From Qipengyuania sphaerica (GTDB taxonomy: Bacteria; Pseudomonadota; Alphaproteobacteria; Sphingomonadales; Sphingomonadaceae), in contig NZ_JAIGNR010000004.1 of assembly GCF_019711595.1 (NCBI RefSeq), positions 1-64,000 on the forward strand: a DNA stretch of 64,000 bases. The letters run 5' to 3'. The first letter of the stretch is position 1. The number at the start of each line of letters is the position of its first letter. Made by a program: the position numbers and the translations under genes. Under the pieces are notes generated by a model. The model searched no databases and was not told where the DNA came from. It saw only the letters and a list, made by a program, of their open reading frames with translations. This document shows positions 31,274 to 41,267 of the stretch, in pieces.

Positions 31274-31408
31274 AATATGCACTCGCTTTCGCTTTGGTTC
31301 GCGCTTTTGGGATGGTCGGCAAGGCGTCGTGCCCTGCAACCGAACTGGTTCTGCCAGTTATGGAAGGCGCGCCCCCTAACCGATGGCGGAGCGCATGTCC
31401 AGCAGCTT

Positions 31409-32746
31409 TCAACTACCCGGCTTGTCTCCTGGCAAGCTGTCCTCGAGAAGCTTGAGCACCGCCTGTTCGGCAACCTTTGCGTAATAGCGATGTCCCGTCC
31501 GCACAGGATGCGGGTCGGACCCATCGCCATTGAAGATGAATGTGGACGTCGTCGGAGTGACCCACCCTGACACATCGATCGTGTGGGTGTTCGGCACACT
31601 GCGGGCAGCTGCGAAAATCGCTTCCGCGCAGTTCATAAGGACGGGATCGTATCCCGCAGGCCCGACAAAGGGGCCGAAAACCACGATCGCCATGTCGGGG
31701 GCCGCTGCGCGCATTTCCTGAAAGTAGGCCAAGGCCTCGTTCCCAACGTCGCTCGCGCTGTTGAACGCGCAGTCGTTGATCCCGCCAGCCACGAAAACGA
31801 CATCGGGCCGATCACCCGGAAACGCATCGAGAACGTCGCTTATATGTTCACGAAAATTGGGGCGGTCGGCAACCCGATTCAGATAACCGGTCCCGCCTAA
31901 GGCGCTGACCACCGGATCATCGATTCCGAGCCGATAGGCTAGTTCGATAGCCCAGCCGTCGGTTGCGCTTCCGGCTCCCGTCCCCTCGGTGATCGAATCG
32001 CCGACAAATACGACTTTGGGCCCGCCATCCCATTCCGGCCGGCGGGCTCCGAGCTTCCCGCCATAGGGCAGTCTGATCTCGCCGAGCATGGATCGCTGGG
32101 TGACGATGCGTATGTCGCGGTCGGCGACCGAAGGCGGAAGCGTGAGCAACGTGTAGCGCAGGTCGCCGCGGTTACCATGCCCCAGCGAGAGCGGCTCCGG
32201 CGAGGTGCGCACGCCGTCGATCTCAATATAGACCCCGTCTATGAAGCCCGCATCGATGGTGAACAGTTCGAATTGCCTCTGCCCGGCTGGCAGAATGAAC
32301 TGGAACCCGTCCCACCCACTCATCCGGTCGAAGGAATAACCTCCGGTCTCGTAGACGGGGTTCGCGATCGTCGAGAGCCCCTGCGGCCACCAGAAGAGCA
32401 GACCAGGCCAGGTCAGCGGTTGGCTATGTCGCCCGCCCAGATAGCGAATACGCGTATCGTCGAAGCCGATAACGGTGGCTCCGGTGAGCATCGGATCGTT
32501 TGCCGTCAGGATATGGATATCGACCGGCAGGTAGGTCTGCTCCCGCCGATTGACGATAGACCGGCGGAGCACTCCCAGCCCCTCGGGACGCGGATTAGGG
32601 GTTGTATAGACGGGCACTTCTGTGGGGGAGACGCCCTGCTCGACGGTCGCCAGCTCGGCCCTGTCCTCAAGCAATTCTTCACCGCCACAGCCCGAAATGA
32701 GGCTGGCAGAAATAAATAAGAGAGAAAGATAAATCAGGCGGTTCAT
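31409..32746 (-). CDS. SGNH/GDSL-family esterase, lipoprotein, inserted in the ribosomal cluster
   Basis: A 445-residue protein with a lipoprotein signal (MNRLIYLSLLFISASLISGC, lipid Cys 20), a beta-rich N-terminal half to about residue 230 and a C-terminal SGNH hydrolase domain: GDSITEG with nucleophile S251, the GGIND block, and D411-P-H413 followed by GH. Carbohydrate esterases with this arrangement remove or transfer acetyl groups on polysaccharides. AAGGGGG precedes the ATG at 32746 and the first codons are AT-rich. It lies on the ribosomal strand between rpmD and rplO, with a decayed acyltransferase fragment just upstream, suggesting the remains of a glycan O-acylation locus. Confidence 0.82.
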   Translation of the reverse strand: MNRLIYLSLLFISASLISGCGGEELLEDRAELATVEQGVSPTEVPVYTTPNPRPEGLGVLRRSIVNRREQTYLPVDIHILTANDPMLTGATVIGFDDTRIRYLGGRHSQPLTWPGLLFWWPQGLSTIANPVYETGGYSFDRMSGWDGFQFILPAGQRQFELFTIDAGFIDGVYIEIDGVRTSPEPLSLGHGNRGDLRYTLLTLPPSVADRDIRIVTQRSMLGEIRLPYGGKLGARRPEWDGGPKVVFVGDSITEGTGAGSATDGWAIELAYRLGIDDPVVSALGGTGYLNRVADRPNFREHISDVLDAFPGDRPDVVFVAGGINDCAFNSASDVGNEALAYFQEMRAAAPDMAIVVFGPFVGPAGYDPVLMNCAEAIFAAARSVPNTHTIDVSGWVTPTTSTFIFNGDGSDPHPVRTGHRYYAKVAEQAVLKLLEDSLPGDKPGS

Positions 32747-32837
32747 TCTGCCCCCTTAGAACCATCGCGGATTTTACTTGAGAAGGCGCTCCGCTACAAT
32801 GCGCAAAAGCGCGCCATTGCCTGCTATCCCCAATCGA

Positions 32838-33101
32838 TTAACAAGAAGCGTAGCCCAGCAGGAAAATGATCGAGATGGCAAAATGCGGCGGGTCGGCCGC
32901 GATTTTGCGCCACACGCGAGACACGATAAGTCGGTAAGGCCGTGCCGCGCGCCTTTATCGCGCAGCCCACATCGTCTGAAGCCAGTTTCCGCTGAAGCCG
33001 AAGAATACGAAAACCGTAGCCTGTCCCCCCGCGAAGCTCGACATGTGATGGACGAAGACCAGATAGGCGAGCCACAGGCGGAATCCCCCCGGTCCCGTCT
33101 G
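32838..33101 (-). pseudogene. remnant of an acyltransferase-3 family membrane protein
   Basis: One minus-strand frame between in-frame stops at 33102-33104 and 32838-32840 reads like the start of an OafA/YrhL-type acyltransferase, with one internal TAA (32955-32957). The first open part (48 codons) contains FRLWLAYLVFVHHMSSF, matching the HH-containing first helix, and VFVFFGFSGNWL, matching the FF.LSG motif of helix 2. After the stop, ARPYRLIVSRVWRKIAADPP matches the YR.F..SR..RI.P segment that follows. Only about 85 codons remain of about 350, with no start. The rest of 32747-33229 shows nothing beyond a terminator. Confidence 0.6.
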
Positions 33102-33170
33102 TCAGGCCAGCCTGCCGATCCAGTCGATGATCGGCGTCGTGCCCGCCTTCACAGCTGCTCAGCGCCCAAG

Positions 33171-33199
33171 AAAAAACCCCGACCGCTGGGGCCGGGGTT
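33171..33199 (-). terminator. intrinsic terminator after rpmD
   Basis: On the minus strand AACCCCGGCC pairs with GGTCGGGGTT (10 bp, one GU) around a five-base loop and is followed by TTTTCTT. It lies 31 bp after the rpmD stop, so the S10-spc transcript ends here rather than continuing into rplO. Confidence 0.9.
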
Positions 33200-33229
33200 C
33201 ATTCCTGTCTTCCATCGATGGACAATGCG

Positions 33230-33415
33230 TCAGTCGACGATTTCCACCAGATGCGGGACCTTGGCCACCGCGCCGCGCACTTCGGGAGTGTCCTGGCGTT
33301 CGACGACCTTGTGCATCTTGTTGAGACCCAGGCCGATCAGGATCTTGCGTTGGCTCTCAGGACGGCGGATCGGCGAACCGATCTGCTTGATCTTGATGGT
33401 TTTAGCTTTGGCCAT
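33230..33415 (-). CDS. rpmD: 50S ribosomal protein L30
   Basis: L30, 61 residues, with [20 protein letters not shown] and [19 protein letters not shown]. It begins 5 bp after rpsE. An intrinsic terminator follows, an unusual end for the spc operon, since L15 normally comes next. Confidence 0.97.
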   Translation of the reverse strand: MAKAKTIKIKQIGSPIRRPESQRKILIGLGLNKMHKVVERQDTPEVRGAVAKVPHLVEIVD

Positions 33416-33420
33416 CGTGC

Positions 33421-34218
33421 TTACTCCGCAATAGCGGCGGCTTCGGCTTCAGCCTCTGCCTCCGATGCACCACCACGACCGAGCAGGTCGGCGACCTTCT
33501 TGCCGCGACGCTGGGCAACCGACTTCGGCGAAGTCTGGTCGGTCAGCGCGTCGAAGGTGGCGCGGATCATGTTATAGGGGTTCGAGGTGCCGACCGACTT
33601 GGTCACCACGTCGGCGACGCCGAGGCTCTCGAACACGGCACGCATCGGACCACCGGCGATGATGCCGGTACCCGGAGGCGCGGTGCGAACGGTGACCTTG
33701 CCGGCACCGAAGTGACCCTTGCCGTCGTGATGGAGGGTACGGCCCTCCTTCAGCGGAACGCGGATCATCTTCTTGCGAGCAGCAGCCGAAGCCTTCTGGA
33801 TCGCTTCCGGCACTTCGCGGGCCTTGCCCTTGCCGAAGCCGACGCGGCCCGAACCGTCACCAACGACTACCAGGGCAGCGAAACCGAAGCGCTTGCCGCC
33901 CTTCACCGTCTTGCTGACGCGGTTGATGTGGACGAGCTTCTCGATGATGCCGTCGTCTTCTTCCTCGCGGCGGTTGTTACGACGGTTGTCGCGACCACCA
34001 CGGCCACGGCCACCGCCGTCACGGTTGCCACCACGGCCGCCACGCTGGCGCGGCTGGCCTTCGGCACCCTGTGCGGGATCCTGGTTGGCAGCTGCTTCCG
34101 AGGGAGTGTCGGCGATTGCCGGCTCTTCCTTGGTTACCGCGTGCTCGGTTTCCGCCGTTGCGACCTTTTCTTCGGTCTGCGCTTCGGCGTTTTCGTTGTT
34201 GTTTTCGTCAGCCATCAT
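33421..34218 (-). CDS. rpsE: 30S ribosomal protein S5 with long disordered N-terminal extension
   Basis: S5, important for decoding fidelity. The conserved protein starts near residue 88 ([18 protein letters not shown]) and continues through the double-stranded-RNA-binding and C-terminal domains. The first 85 residues are extra: an acidic Glu/Ala-rich part followed by an Arg/Gly/Asn-rich block with [18 protein letters not shown]. The E. coli protein is 167 residues, this one 265. Two adjacent ATGs (34218 and 34215) overlap the rplR stop; GGAG upstream fits either. Confidence 0.96.
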   Translation of the reverse strand: MMADENNNENAEAQTEEKVATAETEHAVTKEEPAIADTPSEAAANQDPAQGAEGQPRQRGGRGGNRDGGGRGRGGRDNRRNNRREEEDDGIIEKLVHINRVSKTVKGGKRFGFAALVVVGDGSGRVGFGKGKAREVPEAIQKASAAARKKMIRVPLKEGRTLHHDGKGHFGAGKVTVRTAPPGTGIIAGGPMRAVFESLGVADVVTKSVGTSNPYNMIRATFDALTDQTSPKSVAQRRGKKVADLLGRGGASEAEAEAEAAAIAE

Positions 34219-34562
34219 CAGAACTCCAGCCCGCCTTCACGAGCGGCGTCGGCCAGCGCCTTGACGCGGCCATGGAACAGGAAGCCACCGCGGTCGAAAA
34301 CGACGGTGGACACGCCGGCCTTCTTGGCAGCGGCAGCGATATCGGTGCCGACCTGCTTGGCCGCATCGACATTCGCGCCCGAGCCCTTGCCGCCCAGCGT
34401 CGAGGCCGAGGCAAGCGTCTTGCCGGCGGCATCGTCGATGATCTGCGCGTAGATGTGCTTGCCGGTGCGGTGCACCGACAGGCGGGGCTTGCCACCGGCA
34501 CGGCTCTTGAGAGCGGTACGGACGCGGCGACGGCGACGTTCGAAAAGAGAAAGCTTTGCCAT
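34218..34562 (-). CDS. rplR: 50S ribosomal protein L18
   Basis: L18, the 5S-rRNA-binding protein, 114 residues: [23 protein letters not shown] is split here as the usual basic N-terminus and core, ending [27 protein letters not shown] in family fashion. The ATG at 34562 lies 1 bp after the rplF stop; an upstream start at 34667 would run inside rplF. Confidence 0.97.
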   Translation of the reverse strand: MAKLSLFERRRRRVRTALKSRAGGKPRLSVHRTGKHIYAQIIDDAAGKTLASASTLGGKGSGANVDAAKQVGTDIAAAAKKAGVSTVVFDRGGFLFHGRVKALADAAREGGLEF

Positions 34563-34563
34563 C

Positions 34564-35097
34564 TTACTTCTTCTTCCCTTCCTTGCGGAAGATATACTCG
34601 CCGCGATACTTGATACCCTTGCCCTTGTAGGGTTCGGGCTTGCGCCATTTGCGGACGTTCGCCGCAAACTGGCCCACGGCCTGCTTGTCGATACCGCTGA
34701 TTTCGACGGTCGTCTGGTCCGGGGTCTTCACCTCGATACCTTCGGGAACATCGAGATCGACGTCGTGCGAATAGCCGAGCTGAAGCTTGAGCTTCTTGCC
34801 CTGTGCCTGTGCACGATAGCCGACGCCGTTGATCTCGAGGACCTTGGTGTAGCCTTCGGTCACGCCTTCGACCAGGTTCGAAACGAGCGTGCGCTGCATA
34901 CCCCAGTGGTTGCGAGCGGCGCGCGTGTCGTTGGCCGGCTTGACGCTGATTTCGTCGTTTTCGAGCTTGTATTCGACGAGATCGGACATGCCCATCGACA
35001 GGGTGCCCTTGGGACCCTTAACCGACAGCGTGCCGTCTTCGATATTGGCAGTGACCCCGCTGGGGATCGCTACCGGCTTCTTGCCGATGCGGCTCAT
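34564..35097 (-). CDS. rplF: 50S ribosomal protein L6
   Basis: L6, 177 residues, with the two tandem L6 domains and the C-terminal signature [20 protein letters not shown] shortened by the family KEGKKK end. Its ATG shares one base with the rpsH stop, giving tight coupling in the spc segment. Confidence 0.97.
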   Translation of the reverse strand: MSRIGKKPVAIPSGVTANIEDGTLSVKGPKGTLSMGMSDLVEYKLENDEISVKPANDTRAARNHWGMQRTLVSNLVEGVTEGYTKVLEINGVGYRAQAQGKKLKLQLGYSHDVDLDVPEGIEVKTPDQTTVEISGIDKQAVGQFAANVRKWRKPEPYKGKGIKYRGEYIFRKEGKKK

Positions 35098-35492
35098 CAG
35101 AACACCTCCGCCAGCACTTCGCCGCCGACGTTTTCGGTGCGGGCTTCCGCGTCGGAAAGCACACCCTTCGGCGTCGAGACGATGGTGATGCCGAGACCGT
35201 TGCGAACCACGGGGAGTTCTTTCGAACCCGCATAGACGCGGCGGCCGGGCTTGGAGACACGAGCGACGTGCTTGATAGCAGGTTCGCCCTCGAAATATTT
35301 CAGTTCGATCCGCAGCTGTGCGTGCTTGCCCGAAGTGTCGTCGCTGTAGCCACGGATGTAGCCTTCGCGCTGAAGCACTTCGAGGACGTTTGCACGCAGC
35401 TTGCTCGCCGGCGAGAGGACGCTGTCCTTCTTCGCCTGCTGGCCGTTGCGGATGCGGGTGAGCATATCACCCAGGGGATCGGTCATAGCCAT
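35097..35492 (-). CDS. rpsH: 30S ribosomal protein S8
   Basis: S8, 131 residues, with [14 protein letters not shown] at the N-terminus and the C-terminal signature GISIVSTPKG-type sequence ([19 protein letters not shown]). In many bacteria S8 is the translational repressor of the spc operon; no target site was identified here. Confidence 0.97.
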   Translation of the reverse strand: MAMTDPLGDMLTRIRNGQQAKKDSVLSPASKLRANVLEVLQREGYIRGYSDDTSGKHAQLRIELKYFEGEPAIKHVARVSKPGRRVYAGSKELPVVRNGLGITIVSTPKGVLSDAEARTENVGGEVLAEVF

Positions 35493-35503
35493 CTGTCTTT
35501 ACC

Positions 35504-35809
35504 TCACCAGCTCGACTTCGTGAGGCCCGGAATCAGGCCCTTGTTGCCGAGGTCACGCAGTTCGATACGGTTGAGGCCGAACTTGCGGTAATAGCCGCGC
35601 GGGCGGCCGGTGGTGGCGCAGCGGTTGCGTACGCGGGTGGGATTCGCATTGCGCGGGAGTTCCGCCATCTTCAGGCGAGCGATCAGGCGCTCCCCTTCAT
35701 CGAGGCTTTCGTCGTCCGCGATAGCCTTCAGCTTCGCAAACTTATCCGCATACTGCTTCACGAGCTTCTTGCGACGCTCGTTCTTGTTGATCGAACTCAG
35801 TTTCGCCAT
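35504..35809 (-). CDS. rpsN: 30S ribosomal protein S14 (long, zinc-free form)
   Basis: S14, 101 residues, of the long form without the four-cysteine zinc site: the C-terminal segment [19 protein letters not shown] retains a single Cys. It lies between rplE and rpsH as in the canonical spc operon. Confidence 0.97.
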   Translation of the reverse strand: MAKLSSINKNERRKKLVKQYADKFAKLKAIADDESLDEGERLIARLKMAELPRNANPTRVRNRCATTGRPRGYYRKFGLNRIELRDLGNKGLIPGLTKSSW

Positions 35810-35850
35810 TGGACTTAAGTTCCTTCCTTATCCTGCGATCCGGAAGCGGC

Positions 35851-36429
35851 TCACGCCGCCTCCTTCTCTTCCGACTTTTCAGCCGGGAACGGGAAGCCGA
35901 ACAGCTTGAGGAGCTCGCGAGCTTCCTCGTCGGTCTTCGCCGTGGTTGTCACGATGATATCCATGCCCCGAACCTTCTCGATCTTGTCGTAGGAGATTTC
36001 GGGGAAGATGATCTGTTCCTTGAGGCCCATTGCATAGTTGCCACGACCGTCGAACGACTTGGCGTTGAGGCCACGGAAGTCGCGGATGCGGGGCATTGCA
36101 ATGGTGACCAGGCGGTCCATGAATTCGTACATGCGATCGCGGCGCAGGGTAACCTTCGCACCGATCGGCATGCCTTCACGCAGCTTGAACTGCGCGATCG
36201 ACTTCTTGGCCTTGGTGATGACCGGCTTCTGGCCGGCAATCAGTGCCATTTCTTCGGCTGCAGTCTGGACCTTCTTCTTGTCCTGGCTGGCTTCGCCCAC
36301 ACCCATGTTGAGCGTGATCTTTTCCAGCTTCGGGACTTCGAGACGGTTCTTGTAGCCGAACTTCTCGGTCATCGCCTTGACGATCTGGTCGTCGTAGCGC
36401 TGCTTCATACGGGGGGTGTAATCAGCCAT
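35851..36429 (-). CDS. rplE: 50S ribosomal protein L5
   Basis: L5, 192 residues, the 5S-rRNA-binding protein of the central protuberance: [31 protein letters not shown] and [17 protein letters not shown]. The ATG at 36429 overlaps the rplX stop by 8 bp. The C-terminus carries a short Glu/Ala extension. Confidence 0.97.
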   Translation of the reverse strand: MADYTPRMKQRYDDQIVKAMTEKFGYKNRLEVPKLEKITLNMGVGEASQDKKKVQTAAEEMALIAGQKPVITKAKKSIAQFKLREGMPIGAKVTLRRDRMYEFMDRLVTIAMPRIRDFRGLNAKSFDGRGNYAMGLKEQIIFPEISYDKIEKVRGMDIIVTTTAKTDEEARELLKLFGFPFPAEKSEEKEAA

Positions 36430-36745
36430 CGATGGTCTCCCCACTCTTCACGGCGACGCGCACCTTCTTGCCGTCCTTCGAGGTTTCGAAGCGGACACGG
36501 GTGGGCTTGCCATCCTTGGGATCGGCCACAGCGACCTTGCTGATCGACATCGGCGCTTCGAAACGCTCGATGCCGCCCTGCGGGTTCTGCTGGGTCGGCT
36601 TGCGGTGACGTGCAGCGACGTTGACGCCTTCGACGACGATCTTGCCTTCCTTCGGCATGACCTTCGCGACGGTGCCGGTCTTGCCCTTGTCCTTGCCGGA
36701 CAGGACGACGACGCTGTCACCCTTCTTGATCTTAGCGGCGGCCAT
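36422..36745 (-). CDS. rplX: 50S ribosomal protein L24
   Basis: L24, 107 residues, an assembly initiator of the large subunit. The KOW motif ([18 protein letters not shown], residues 6-24) is intact. The ATG at 36745 shares one base with the rplN stop and the stop overlaps rplE. Confidence 0.97.
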   Translation of the reverse strand: MAAAKIKKGDSVVVLSGKDKGKTGTVAKVMPKEGKIVVEGVNVAARHRKPTQQNPQGGIERFEAPMSISKVAVADPKDGKPTRVRFETSKDGKKVRVAVKSGETIDG

Positions 36746-37113
36746 TACAGCACCTCCGGAGCAAGCGAGATGATCTTCATGAAGCCGCGGCCGCGAAGTT
36801 CGCGGACCACCGGGCCGAAGATACGGGTGCCGATGGGTTCTTCGTTCTTGTTGACGAGAACTGCGGCGTTGCTGTCGAAGCGGATCACGCTGCCATCGGG
36901 GCGGCGCACGTCCTTCTTCGTACGCACGATGACGGCGCGATGGACATCGCCCTTCTTCACCTTCGTGCGCGGCTGGGCTTCCTTGACGGAAACCACGATC
37001 ACGTCGCCGACGGACGCGGTACGGCGCTTCGAGCCGCCCAGTACCTTGATGCACTGGACGCGCTTGGCGCCGCTGTTGTCCGCGACGTCGAGATTGGATT
37101 GCATCTGGATCAT
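36745..37113 (-). CDS. rplN: 50S ribosomal protein L14
   Basis: L14, 122 residues, the usual length: [20 protein letters not shown] at the N-terminus and [19 protein letters not shown] at the C-terminus. First gene of the spc-type block, 56 bp after rpsQ. Confidence 0.98.
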   Translation of the reverse strand: MIQMQSNLDVADNSGAKRVQCIKVLGGSKRRTASVGDVIVVSVKEAQPRTKVKKGDVHRAVIVRTKKDVRRPDGSVIRFDSNAAVLVNKNEEPIGTRIFGPVVRELRGRGFMKIISLAPEVL

Positions 37114-37169
37114 CGATCCGGTTCCTTCTCTTGGCTTGCCGGGACAAGTGCCCGGCAGTTCCTAAAACG

Positions 37170-37460
37170 TCAGTTGCCTGCGGCTTCGACTTCGAGGTCG
37201 GCCTCGACAGCCTGGGTTCCGCCTGCCGTCACCCGATCCTTGACCATCCAGGTCTTGGTTTTCGAGATCGGCTTGGTTTCTTCGATGCGCACGACGTCGC
37301 CGAGTGCGTACTCGTTCTTCTCGTCGTGAGCGTGGTACTTCTTCGAGCGGCGAATGATCTTCCCGTAGAGGGGATGCTTCACCTTACGCTCGACGAGCAC
37401 GGTTACGGTCTTGTCGGTCTTGTCGGAGGTGACGGTGCCGATAAGGATACGCTTTGGCAT
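37170..37460 (-). CDS. rpsQ: 30S ribosomal protein S17
   Basis: S17, 96 residues: [19 protein letters not shown] and [20 protein letters not shown] are typical. A C-terminal extension rich in Ala, Val and Glu ([12 protein letters not shown]) adds about ten residues. Last gene of the S10-type block. Confidence 0.97.
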   Translation of the reverse strand: MPKRILIGTVTSDKTDKTVTVLVERKVKHPLYGKIIRRSKKYHAHDEKNEYALGDVVRIEETKPISKTKTWMVKDRVTAGGTQAVEADLEVEAAGN

Positions 37461-37470
37461 GGTCTACTCC

Positions 37471-37680
37471 TTACGCCTTGGCTGCCGCTGCGCGGGCGCG
37501 TTCGCCCTGCAGGGTCTTGATCTTGGCGATCGAACGACGGACTTCACGGATGCGTGCCGGGGCTTCGAGCTGGTTGGTCGCAGCCTGGAAACGCAGGTTG
37601 AACTGTTCGCGCTTGAGCGTGGTCAGCTCTTCGTCCAGCTGGTCGTCGCTCTTCTGGCGCAGATCTTCGATCTTGCTCAT
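37471..37680 (-). CDS. rpmC: 50S ribosomal protein L29
   Basis: L29, 69 residues, two helices, with QLDEELTTLKREQFNLRFQ and ARIREVRRSIAKIKT. The ATG shares one base with the rplP stop. Confidence 0.97.
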   Translation of the reverse strand: MSKIEDLRQKSDDQLDEELTTLKREQFNLRFQAATNQLEAPARIREVRRSIAKIKTLQGERARAAAAKA

Positions 37681-38114
37681 TATTCGCCTCCGAGGTGCGA
37701 GGTGTCGCCCAGGCGGGCCACGACCTTGGTCTTGACCGGCAGCTTCATCGCCGCGCGGCTGAACGCTTCGGCGGCCAGCGGGCCGGCAACGCCGTCGAGT
37801 TCGAACAGGATGCGGCCCGGCTTCACGCGAGCTGCCCAGTATTCGACCGAACCCTTGCCCTTACCCTGACGGACTTCGGCAGGCTTCTTCGAAACCGGCA
37901 CGTCCGGGAAGACGCGGATCCAGAGACGACCCTGGCGCTTGATGTGACGCGTGATCGCGCGGCGAGCCGCTTCGATCTGACGTGCGGTGATACGCTCGGG
38001 CTCGAGAGCCTTCAGCCCGTAGGAGCCGAAATTGAGCGAGGTGCCGCCCTTGGCGTTGCCATGGATCTTGCCCTTGAACGCCTTGCGGTACTTGGTTTTC
38101 TTCGGTTGCAGCAT
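37680..38114 (-). CDS. rplP: 50S ribosomal protein L16
   Basis: L16, 144 residues, at the A-site region of the large subunit: [16 protein letters not shown] and the internal [20 protein letters not shown]. It lies between rpsC and rpmC as in the canonical S10 operon. Confidence 0.98.
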   Translation of the reverse strand: MLQPKKTKYRKAFKGKIHGNAKGGTSLNFGSYGLKALEPERITARQIEAARRAITRHIKRQGRLWIRVFPDVPVSKKPAEVRQGKGKGSVEYWAARVKPGRILFELDGVAGPLAAEAFSRAAMKLPVKTKVVARLGDTSHLGGE

Positions 38115-38135
38115 GGTTCTTTCCTATACCTGCAA

Positions 38136-38831
38136 TCAGCGAGCCGGACGGACGCCGGACGTCTGCGATTCCATCATGAGACGGTCCTGCGCGGTCGGGT
38201 CGTGGCCGAGGATTTCGCCCTTGAAGACCCACACCTTGATCCCGATGATGCCATAAGCGGTCAGCGCTTCGGCTTCAGCGTAATCGATGTTGGCGCGCAG
38301 CGTATGCAGCGGCACGCGGCCTTCACGATACTGTTCGACGCGGGCGATTTCAGCACCGCCGAGACGGCCGCCACACATGATCTTGATGCCTTCTGCACCA
38401 AGACGCATGGCCGACTGCATCGCGCGCTTCATCGCACGGCGGAATGCCACGCGGCGGATCAGCTGGTCGGCAATGCCCTGGGCGACGAGCTTGGCATCGA
38501 CTTCCGGCTTGCGGATTTCGACGATGTTCAGCTTCACTTCGCTTTCGGTCATCTTCGACAGCTGCGCACGCAGCTTCTCGATGTCCGCGCCCTTCTTGCC
38601 GATGATGACGCCGGGACGCGCAGCATAGATCGAAACGCGGCAGAGCTTTGCCGGACGCTCGATCACGACCTTCGAGATAGCGGCCTGGGCAGCGTTCTCG
38701 AGGATGTACTTGCGGATCTCGATGTCCTCGGCCAGCAGCTTGGCATAGTCACGCCCTTCGGCGTACCAGCGGCTGTCCCAGGTGCGGTTGATCTGCAGGC
38801 GCAGACCGATCGGATTGCTCTTATGGCCCAT
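38136..38831 (-). CDS. rpsC: 30S ribosomal protein S3
   Basis: S3, 231 residues, with an N-terminal KH domain containing [16 protein letters not shown] and a C-terminal S3 domain with [17 protein letters not shown] and [12 protein letters not shown]. It starts 1 bp after the rplV stop. Confidence 0.98.
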   Translation of the reverse strand: MGHKSNPIGLRLQINRTWDSRWYAEGRDYAKLLAEDIEIRKYILENAAQAAISKVVIERPAKLCRVSIYAARPGVIIGKKGADIEKLRAQLSKMTESEVKLNIVEIRKPEVDAKLVAQGIADQLIRRVAFRRAMKRAMQSAMRLGAEGIKIMCGGRLGGAEIARVEQYREGRVPLHTLRANIDYAEAEALTAYGIIGIKVWVFKGEILGHDPTAQDRLMMESQTSGVRPAR

Positions 38832-38832
38832 C

Positions 38833-39210
38833 TTACGCCTCCTCCTGCTCGCGGACGACGATGCGCAGGCGGCTGAACGGCTTCAGGATGCGCGTCGACT
38901 TGCCGCGACCACGGGTGTGGAAGCGCTTCATCGTGATCGACTTGCCTACCGAAGCCTCGGCTACGACCAGCGAGTCGACATCGAGGTTGTGGTTGTTTTC
39001 CGCGTTGGCGATCGCCGAGGCGAGAACCTTCGTGGCATCCTTGGCCATCGACTTCTTCGAGAAGGCCAGGATGTTGAGGGCCTCTTCGGCCTTCTTGCCG
39101 CGGATCAGTTCGGCAACGAGGTTCAGCTTCTGGGCCGAACCACGAATGGTCGTGCCCACTGCCAGAGCTTCGTTGTCGGCAACGCGACGGGGTGCTTTCT
39201 GCTTGCTCAT
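38833..39210 (-). CDS. rplV: 50S ribosomal protein L22
   Basis: L22, 125 residues, lining the exit tunnel. Its long beta-hairpin and C-terminus read [18 protein letters not shown]. The ATG shares a base with the rpsS stop. Confidence 0.97.
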   Translation of the reverse strand: MSKQKAPRRVADNEALAVGTTIRGSAQKLNLVAELIRGKKAEEALNILAFSKKSMAKDATKVLASAIANAENNHNLDVDSLVVAEASVGKSITMKRFHTRGRGKSTRILKPFSRLRIVVREQEEA

Positions 39211-39485
39211 CAGCGCTTACCCTTCTTGTCGGCAGCGTGACCGGGGAACGTGCGCGTGGGCGCGAATTCGCCGAGCTTGTGGCCAACCATCTCTTCCGAG
39301 ACGGAGACCGGGATGAACTTGTGGCCGTTGTACACGTTGAACGTGAGACCGACGAACTGGGGCAGGATGGTGCTGCGGCGCGACCAGGTCTTGATCGGCT
39401 TTGTGCTGTTGGCGTCCTGCGCCTCTTCTGCCTTCTTCAGAAGGCTGAGTTCGACGAACGGACCTTTCCAGACGGAACGAGCCAT
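39210..39485 (-). CDS. rpsS: 30S ribosomal protein S19
   Basis: S19, 91 residues: [20 protein letters not shown] and the [20 protein letters not shown] segment are diagnostic. Six bases separate it from rplB. Confidence 0.98.
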   Translation of the reverse strand: MARSVWKGPFVELSLLKKAEEAQDANSTKPIKTWSRRSTILPQFVGLTFNVYNGHKFIPVSVSEEMVGHKLGEFAPTRTFPGHAADKKGKR

Positions 39486-39491
39486 GTCGGA

Positions 39492-40328
39492 TTACCTCTT
39501 CTTCTTCGCGTGGCGCGAACGGATGATCATCTTGTCCGTCTGCTTGTTGTTGCGCGTACGGGCGCCCTTGGTCGGCTTGCCCCACGGAGTGACCGGGTGA
39601 CGGCCGCCCGAGGTCCGGCCTTCACCACCGCCGTGCGGGTGGTCGACCGGGTTCTTGGCGACACCGCGGGTCAGCGGCTTGATGCCCATCCAGCGACGAC
39701 GACCGGCCTTGCCCAGATTCTGGTTCTGGTTGTCCGGGTTCGACACTGCACCGACGGTGCCCATGCAGTCGGCACGCAGATAGCGCTGCTCGCCTGAATT
39801 GAGCCTGACGATGACCATGCCGCGGTCACGACCCACCAGCTGGACGTAGGCACCTGCCGAACGGGCGATCTGGCCGCCCTTGCCCGGCTTCATTTCCACG
39901 TTGTGGCAGATGGTGCCGACCGGCATCTGGCCGAGCAACATGGCGTTGCCGGGCTTGGTGTCGGTCTTCTCGGCCGCGATGACCTTGTCGCCAACAGCAA
40001 GACGCTGCGGAGCCAGGATGTAGGCCAGTTCACCGTCGTCATACTTCACGAGTGCGATGAAAGCGGTGCGGTTGGGATCGTATTCGATCCGTTCCACGGT
40101 GCCTTCGACGTTCCACTTGCGACGCTTGAAGTCGATGAAGCGGTACTTCTGCTTGTGACCGCCGCCGATGCCACGCGAGGTGACATGGCCCTTGTTGTTA
40201 CGGCCACCGGTCTTGCGCTTCCCTTCCGTCAGCGACTTGACGGGCTTGCCCTTGTACAGGCCCGACTTGTCGACGAGGATGAGGCCGCGGCGCGCGGGGC
40301 TCGTCGGTTTGTAGTTCTTGAGTGCCAT
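39492..40328 (-). CDS. rplB: 50S ribosomal protein L2
   Basis: L2, 278 residues, needed for subunit association and peptidyl transfer. The C-terminal signature [18 protein letters not shown] contains the conserved histidine. The ATG shares one base with the rplW stop. Confidence 0.98.
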   Translation of the reverse strand: MALKNYKPTSPARRGLILVDKSGLYKGKPVKSLTEGKRKTGGRNNKGHVTSRGIGGGHKQKYRFIDFKRRKWNVEGTVERIEYDPNRTAFIALVKYDDGELAYILAPQRLAVGDKVIAAEKTDTKPGNAMLLGQMPVGTICHNVEMKPGKGGQIARSAGAYVQLVGRDRGMVIVRLNSGEQRYLRADCMGTVGAVSNPDNQNQNLGKAGRRRWMGIKPLTRGVAKNPVDHPHGGGEGRTSGGRHPVTPWGKPTKGARTRNNKQTDKMIIRSRHAKKKR

Positions 40329-40648
40329 CAGCTCACACCTTCCGTGATGTCGATCATCGAACCCTCAGCGAGAGTGACGATCGCCTTCTTCACGTCGTTG
40401 CGCTTGTAGGGCTTGCCCTTCCAGCGCTTGGTCTTGCCCTTCACGTTGATCGTGTTGACCGCGACGACTTTGGCCTTCTGGTCAGCGTAGATCGCCTCCA
40501 CAGCTTCCTTGATCTGCGGCTTGGTCGCATCGCCTGCGACCTTGAACACGACCGCATTGTTCTCCGAAGCCATGGTCGACTTTTCGGTGATGTGCGGAGC
40601 GAGGATCACGTCGTAGTGACGTGCGTCGGTTGCCTGCTTCTTAGCCAT
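40328..40648 (-). CDS. rplW: 50S ribosomal protein L23
   Basis: L23, 106 residues, at the tunnel exit where SRP and trigger factor dock. [18 protein letters not shown] is the usual N-terminal motif. It overlaps the rplD stop by 8 bp. Confidence 0.97.
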   Translation of the reverse strand: MAKKQATDARHYDVILAPHITEKSTMASENNAVVFKVAGDATKPQIKEAVEAIYADQKAKVVAVNTINVKGKTKRWKGKPYKRNDVKKAIVTLAEGSMIDITEGVS

Positions 40649-41264
40649 TGAAACGGCCCTCCAGCTTCTCGACAGCGTCCTTGGTGAGGACCAGCGTGTC
40701 GTGCTTCAGGATGTCGTAGACGTTGGCACCCATGGCCGGCAGGACGTTGACGCCCGGCAGGTTTCCGGCAGCCTTCTTGAAGCCGTCGTTCACGCTTTCG
40801 CCGTCGATGACGAGGACCTTGCCGGCCCAGCCATTCTTGTCGAACATGCCCTTCAGAGCCTTGGTCTTGGCGTCCTTGAGCTCGAGGCTGTCGACGACAA
40901 CGAGGCCGTCCTTAGCCTTGCTCGAGAGAGCCATCTTGAGACCGAGAGCGCGGACCTTCTTGTTCAGCGACTGCTCGAAGTCACGCTTGCGCGCACCGTG
41001 AGCCTTGCCGCCGCCGATAAAGATCGGAGCGCCGCGGTCGCCGTGACGTGCGGTACCGCCACCCTTCTGGCGGCCGAACTTCTTGCCCGTGCGGGCAACG
41101 TCCGAACGCTCGCGGGTGGGGCGTGCGGTGGCGCGACGGTTTTCGAGCTGCCAGGTGACAACGCGGTGCAGGATGTCGGCACGCGGCTCGACGCCGAACA
41201 CATCGTCGTTCAGCTCGAGATCGCCCGACGCCTTGCCGTCGATTTTCTGGACCTTCACCTTCAC
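40641..41264 (-). CDS. rplD: 50S ribosomal protein L4
   Basis: L4, 207 residues, with the conserved extended loop [17 protein letters not shown]-type sequence ([18 protein letters not shown]) reaching the tunnel. In E. coli L4 autoregulates the S10 operon by attenuation in the leader; a terminator-like hairpin is present in the leader here, so the same logic is possible. Confidence 0.97.
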   Translation of the reverse strand: MKVKVQKIDGKASGDLELNDDVFGVEPRADILHRVVTWQLENRRATARPTRERSDVARTGKKFGRQKGGGTARHGDRGAPIFIGGGKAHGARKRDFEQSLNKKVRALGLKMALSSKAKDGLVVVDSLELKDAKTKALKGMFDKNGWAGKVLVIDGESVNDGFKKAAGNLPGVNVLPAMGANVYDILKHDTLVLTKDAVEKLEGRFNG

Positions 41265-41267
41265 GGA

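Noticed and set aside
32778-33434. Plus-strand frame of 218 codons across the rpmD region
   Set aside because: It runs over the rpmD gene and its terminator on the opposite strand and resembles nothing known; the minus-strand acyltransferase remnant explains the region better.
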